NCBI GenBank assembly: GCA_016169945.1
Contig: JADLSH010000145.1
Coordinates: 3,781,501 to 3,845,500, forward strand
Direction: 5' to 3'
DNA from: Trachythela sp. YZ-2020
Lineage: Eukaryota; Cnidaria; Anthozoa; Malacalcyonacea; Clavulariidae
DNA length: 64,000 nucleotides
How positions within the stretch are numbered: position 1 is the first letter of the stretch; each line of letters starts with the position of its first letter. Below the pieces are notes generated by a model. That model was not told the DNA's origin. It saw nothing but the letters and a program-made list of their open reading frames with translations, and did no database searches. Positions 59,701 to 64,000 of this stretch are shown here, piece after piece. A program made the position numbers and the translations under genes.

Positions 59701-62700
59701 TTTTAGCAAGACTGCTGCGGCAATTGCAAAACCTAGACCAACTCCCATTGTGCCAAATGTTCCTGCATCTAGCCTACAGGGAAAAAAATATATGTAGTTA
59801 TATAATAAATATTCTTGAAGCTGTACATTAAGCAATGTTCACACACTGCGATTTGTCCCGCCGTTTTTAGATCTAACATTGAACAAGACCTGAACTAGGC
59901 TCGGAGAATGGCAGCTATATATAGTAAGCTATAGCAAGTGTAAACTATAAAGCAAGTGGGCAGCTATATAGTAAGCCATAGCAAGCTATAGCAAGTGTAA
60001 ACGTTCCTTTGTAATAACCAACTAAAAGCTAAATAATCTTTAGGGCCTGTTCATATGAGCATGGTTACCTAGACGCCCTCTTATACCTATGATCTAGCGT
60101 CCTATAGTTATTTTTAATGCTATAAAATGCTATATAACTCAGTTTGTCTAATATGCAAATGTTGAACATGTGACGTAAAAATCAGGATGAAAACACTGCA
60201 TGAAATACCAAAAAATCTTAACAATAATAACTTTACCATCCAAAACCAGATTTGCATTTAAAGAACGGCTTCTGAAACGTTCATGCATGTCCCGTGTTAT
60301 GCGAGTCAAAATATAACTTATATATTGCATGGGTTTGTAGCCATAGTCTATCATAGATTTAGTTAAACATCTTACTATACCATAATCAACAGTATACCTA
60401 TGTCTTGGAAGATAACTTGGTAAACTTGTTCTGCCAATGTCCATTGTGTTTGCTCCTTCACTAATTAGAATACAATCTTGTGGTAAAAATTGCCGGATCT
60501 AAAAATAGTTTCAATGCACATGATCATATCTTTAAGACGAATACTTCTCTAAGACAAAATTCTCCTTTTTAAATGGACATCTCAGATAAGGCAGAGATCT
60601 CTCTTTAGATACAAACATCTCTTCTAAGAAAGTCGTCATCCCAGGACAGACATCTCTCCTTGCTTAATATATAGATATCAATAATGCTGAGTTGCTGACA
60701 CACTTTCAACACCAATGTGACCATGAAAGAGTACAAACATACCTCCTTGTACGCTCTATAAAAGTTCATTGGAATGGAATCATCATTCTCAAGTTCCTAC
60801 AAAATATCAATGTAAATCTAAAACACATCAAATATAAGACACATGTGCTAACATTGTACAGTATAACAATTTCAATACATTTATAGCATGTTATTGTTAA
60901 TCGGTTTTGACGTTGGTAAATTGCATGTTGCGGTATATATGCATGTGAGCTCACTCAGCTCAATGTAGGCGAGTCTTCGGACCAAGAACTGTGTAACCTC
61001 ATTAGTTAACGCATTTAACAATTCGTACAATTCAATTCGACTGTGACATGCTTCCTCAAAAATGTTTTAAACATATCCCGAGGCAAGAAACACAATATGG
61101 CCAAACTTTGTTGGTATATAACTTACTTTAAGTCTTTATTACCTTTTTAGATTGTAGGTTGGCATGAATCTTTTCCCTCAACTCTTTTCTCCAGCTTGGT
61201 GACATTGAAAATCGAGTATCTGTGTCTGTTTGGTGTTGTGTAGAGGAGTTGAGCTGAAGGGAAAATTATATTAGTCATATATCGCTGACATGAGTCAAAA
61301 TTGAAAAAATAGAAAAACTGATATCACTCCAATAATTGAGGTAAAACTCCAATCAAAAGCCCTATTCAGGTCGCCTTTTGTACCCATTACAGATCAACGT
61401 CTTGTTATGCTGACCTCACGTTTAAATATTTGCGTCTGATCTGAATGAGCATTACAGAGGCTTACTTACCATTGTAATTTCCCATACATATCAGGCGTAG
61501 TGGTAAAAGGTATTCAAAATCAGGACTTTAATTACGAGCAGGCTCTATTCAGTAGTTGAAATAGAGCACGATAAGCTAAGAAAAATGCGTCTGTGCGTCT
61601 CAAATCATGACGCGAATTCCCATTGGTTGAAACTGAGTAGTTATAGTTATTAAACGGAAAATATTAATGAAATAATATACAACTCGAAAGGTGAAGAGCG
61701 AACATACAAATCAGATCGAGATGGCTGGATGTCCGAATAATAGTCGTTTTGCAGCACTCAAAATTGTTTTAGATGAGTTATCTGATAAGGGACCGTTCAT
61801 TATTTAAGGGGGGGGGGGTGGGCCGGTAATTTTGCAGCATTGATTTACAATATTTTCTTGACCCACCCATGAACAACGGTTAAATTTTTGTGGCCCACCC
61901 CATGTCATTGAACACAAATTCATGGCCCACCCCCAATATAGTTTGATTAATTTCCCCCTATCAAGATTTGAATAAAAATATTATTGTAAAATGGACCAAT
62001 TGTTTAGAAATAGAAACAATTATCGAAATTTTTTAATATGAAAAACTTCATTTGTACTTTTTACTTTTCCCAGATGGCTGCATTATTAAACATAGACGGA
62101 TTTTCATATTTATTACTAGGACGCCAGAAATTTTAGGGGGTGAGCTGGTGAGGTAACACAAGGCGTCACCAAACGTTGTGCTGCAGGGCTCAGCCTCCAG
62201 TGGGGTCCAGGGGTGGAGCCGCTGGTGGGAGGCTAGAAAGCAAAGCACCCCGGGAAATTTTGAAAAAAATCAAGGTTTCTAGAGCAGATCAGAAGGCATT
62301 CGAAGCAAAAAACTAAGGTTTTTGAAGTTGTCAAGTCAATTAATTTGGCAGGTCCTGTAAACCCCCATAGGGTTCTATAGGGTTGCATGTTGGACTATTT
62401 ATTATGGCGAAAATTGGGGGTGGTTGAAATTTTTTTAGGGGGTGAACGTTTCGTTTGGGTGGGGGGGGTGAAAACAAATATTTGGGGGTTGCACCCACCC
62501 GCACCCACAGGCTTTGTGCGATTTTACTATGGTCCTTAAAAATTATTTAAAAATCAGGTAGGCCCACCCCCTTTCCTTAGGTATAATTACCCTGGCCCAC
62601 CCCCAAAAACCATTTTTAAAACTTTGGCCCACCCCCCAAATCCACCGGCCCACCCCCCCTCATAAATAATGAACGGTCCCTAAGTTCAATTTTCGCGTTA

Positions 62701-63614
62701 AATTGAAAGCTCACGAGCATCACATCTCTTAACATACTCAACGGAATTGTTACGGCAAAATATACTCCAACTATAATAGTCCTTGTGTCACAGCGAGAAT
62801 GAAAACAATCTGCTCTTTAAACACTTCAAAAAATGTTACAAAAAATTTCTATAATTTCTAACCGTGATTTGATAAATATTGTGTCGGTTATAAGGCTATT
62901 ATGTTTTTGACGTGAGAGTTATCAGACTATGTTTACAAACGCGCGATGGTGTAATTGAATTAATTATATTTGATAGATTTGACATTTGTTAAACCAACGC
63001 ATTTTGCTAGCCTCCTCCGCAAGCATGAAGCATCTCTTTTGATATTGTTAATATTGAGTTACCTAACTCAATATTAACAATATCAAGAGATGCCTGCGGA
63101 GGAGGCTAGCATTTTTCTATGCTAATCGTGCAGGCTATTGGTGCGACGTGGCTTTGTGAAAAGGCTGGGAAAATGACACTACAGGGGCACACTTTATAAG
63201 ATTGCGAGGGCATATTTCTTAATTAAATATACTGGGGGCCGTTTGAATCTGACAATGAAATCTTATTCCAATCCAGTAACGTATAAATAGCATCAAAGAG
63301 TTTTTTGCGAAAAAGAAGTTTAGTAAAGTACAGCAGGCCTACTCTTGATACTGAAATTATTTCTTCTTAAAATAATCATTATTGTTTTGTTTTGTGGAAA
63401 CAATACGTATATTTATTTGGGAAAATTCCAGGCAAAGATTTCTTCTTAATATGAGCACCTATAGCTTTTTCACGGTAGTCAGGTTATTTTTAAATCTGTT
63501 TATATCCCAGTCAATAAATGTGTAACTTGCCTGTTTCATAACTGAACATAAATCACCAAACAAAACAACAGCCGGCTTGACATTGTTACCTAGCTCTTCG
63601 GGAGATATATCAAC
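56767..63614 (-). CDS. HACL1: 2-hydroxyacyl-CoA lyase 1, C-terminal half (last 8 exons)
   Basis: Exons (5' to 3'): 63614-63531, 61253-61143, 60796-60743, 60498-60398, 59773-59600, 58648-58538, 57133-56947, 56799-56767, in continuous phase (284 codons plus TGA). The enzyme is a peroxisomal thiamine-diphosphate lyase that cleaves 2-hydroxyacyl-CoA in alpha-oxidation. Matching landmarks are [48 protein letters not shown] and the ThDP/Mg motif [14 protein letters not shown] running to [10 protein letters not shown]. The end ([14 protein letters not shown] to FDWLTRSNL) matches the family C-terminus, and the terminal SNL resembles a PTS1 signal (human ends SNM, from memory). The N-terminal half lies beyond 64000. 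The first intron in view starts with GC rather than GT. The exon 57133 start was chosen because the nearer upstream acceptor breaks the frame. Confidence 0.93.
57227..57616. mobile_element. MITE with about 85-bp inverted ends in HACL1 intron
   Basis: ATGACAATAACTTTTGGAT and its complement (ATCTAAAAGTTATTGTCAT) bound about 390 bp. The arms continue through GGAGCC and AAAATTTGGGTTC. It starts about 95 bases from the acceptor of the penultimate exon. Confidence 0.8.
58058..58125 (+). ncRNA. tRNA-like sequence with A and B boxes, probably a SINE relic
   Basis: TAGTCTAACGG (A box-like) and GAGTTCGATTC (B box-like) lie about 30 bases apart, as in tRNA genes. The anticodon arm pairs poorly and I cannot assign an isotype. 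Similar DNA (ACCTATAGTC with CAAATGCAAGC) flanks it on both sides at 57935-57995 and 58370-58420. Confidence 0.3.
59060..59430. repeat. Degenerate tandem repeat GGTAAGTATGGTGGCCAG
   Basis: Repeats of GGTAAGTATGGTGGCYAG and GGTGATCAG units with a longer duplicated block (GATCAGAAAAAATTGTGG occurs twice). It lies in the HACL1 intron between 58648 and 59600. A separate inverted pair around GTTTGACGTCA lies at about 58786-58836. Confidence 0.75.
61789..62680. mobile_element. PIF/Harbinger-like element, GGGACCGTTCATTATTTA ends
   Basis: The 892-bp element is flanked by TAA (61786-61788 and 62681-62683). The ends are GGGACCGTTCATTATTTA and its complement. The interior is dominated by G and C runs (GGTGGGCC, GGCCCACCCCC). 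No transposase ORF. It lies in the 2.3-kb HACL1 intron. Confidence 0.88.
63006..63110. repeat. Palindrome without spacer, about 50-bp arms
   Basis: GCTAGCCTCCTCCGCA and ATATTGTTAATATTGAGTTA are mirrored in order on the right, meeting at about 63061. The left arm has one short extra block. Confidence 0.8.
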
Positions 63615-63633
63615 CTAATAAGATAAATAGAGG

Positions 63634-63770
63634 ATATTACACGGCGGCGCGAAGATATGAATTTTATCTTCGAGTGGTGAAAATGTTTTACGAATGAGCG
63701 CAGCGAATGAGTAAAATATTGTTTTCAATACGAGAAGATAAAATTCATATCTTCAAGCCACCGTGTAATG
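63634..63770. repeat. Fold-back MITE with ATTACACGG ends
   Basis: ATTACACGGCGGC followed by GAAGATATGAATTTTATCTTC is inverted at 63735-63768. A further hairpin at 63855-63897 uses AAGATATGGAAAATATG. Both lie in the HACL1 intron at the window edge, and no exon is seen from 63615 to 64000. Confidence 0.75.
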
Positions 63771-64000
63771 TTCTTTTTATTATATAGTCATCGTGACAAC
63801 TTCAAAACACAAAGACATTGGCGGGAAATTATCACTGATCGATATCCTCACTAGTGAAGATATGGAAAATATGTCACGGCATATTTTCCATATCTTACTG
63901 TCTACTATATAATAAATTGTTATTATGGAAAAATCCACCAATAAACCTAATTTTTGATGTAGATCAGCCGTGTACGTGGTCCCTCGTGCGTGACTGTCCC

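Noticed and set aside
63940..64000. Possible further HACL1 exon at the window edge
   Set aside because: Translation on the minus strand does not match the part of the enzyme expected before VDISPEEL, and no fitting donor is present.

Overview
The window is animal nuclear DNA: AT-rich, with small exons separated by large introns with GT-AG borders, LINEs, a BEL/Pao retroelement and many short inverted-repeat DNA transposons. Three features suggest an early-branching metazoan, most probably a cnidarian: Frizzled 5/8-type cysteine-rich domains, an LRP4/5/6-type receptor gene, and CR1/L2-like LINEs with short-repeat 3' tails. The phylum is an inference and the species cannot be told.

Layout. (1) 44-10221, plus strand: the 3' ten exons (479 codons) of an ABCG-type half transporter, whose 5' part lies before the window. 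Its introns hold a LINE fragment split by a MITE, a second LINE and other repeats. (2) 10.3-17.1 kb: an unassigned ORF with hydrophobic segments, a 1.64-kb hAT-like element with a perfect 8-bp target duplication, and a 2-kb LINE with a long intact reverse transcriptase ORF. (3) 17122-45957, minus strand: a 16-exon gene whose exons join in phase to a 1220-residue predicted secreted protein. Its order is signal peptide, three Ig domains, seven LDLa repeats, YWTD propeller, EGF, YWTD propeller, EGF, stop. (4) Inside its last, 13-kb intron and on the same strand sits a complete uninterrupted gene (21227-22711) for a secreted protein of three tandem Frizzled CRDs. A 3.4-kb DNA transposon is inserted 8 bp upstream of its TATA box. 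(5) 46-50 kb: no gene recognised. (6) 50094-54499, minus strand: a decayed BEL/Pao element with an internally inverted segment and a nested hAT-like MITE, followed by LINE fragments and microsatellites. (7) 56767-63614, minus strand: the last eight exons (284 codons) of a 2-hydroxyacyl-CoA lyase gene (HACL1) ending in a PTS1-like SNL. Its 5' half lies beyond the window.

How the genes relate. The ABCG transporter and HACL1 look like ordinary household genes. The remarkable unit is the nested pair. One gene encodes a soluble protein with LRP5/6-like propeller-EGF modules and the other a soluble triple Frizzled CRD, so the two extracellular module types of the Wnt receptor complex are co-located on one strand and neither protein has a membrane anchor. 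A role as secreted Wnt modulators is inference from domain families. Intron growth in this locus is driven by nested transposons whose insertion order can be read from target duplications.
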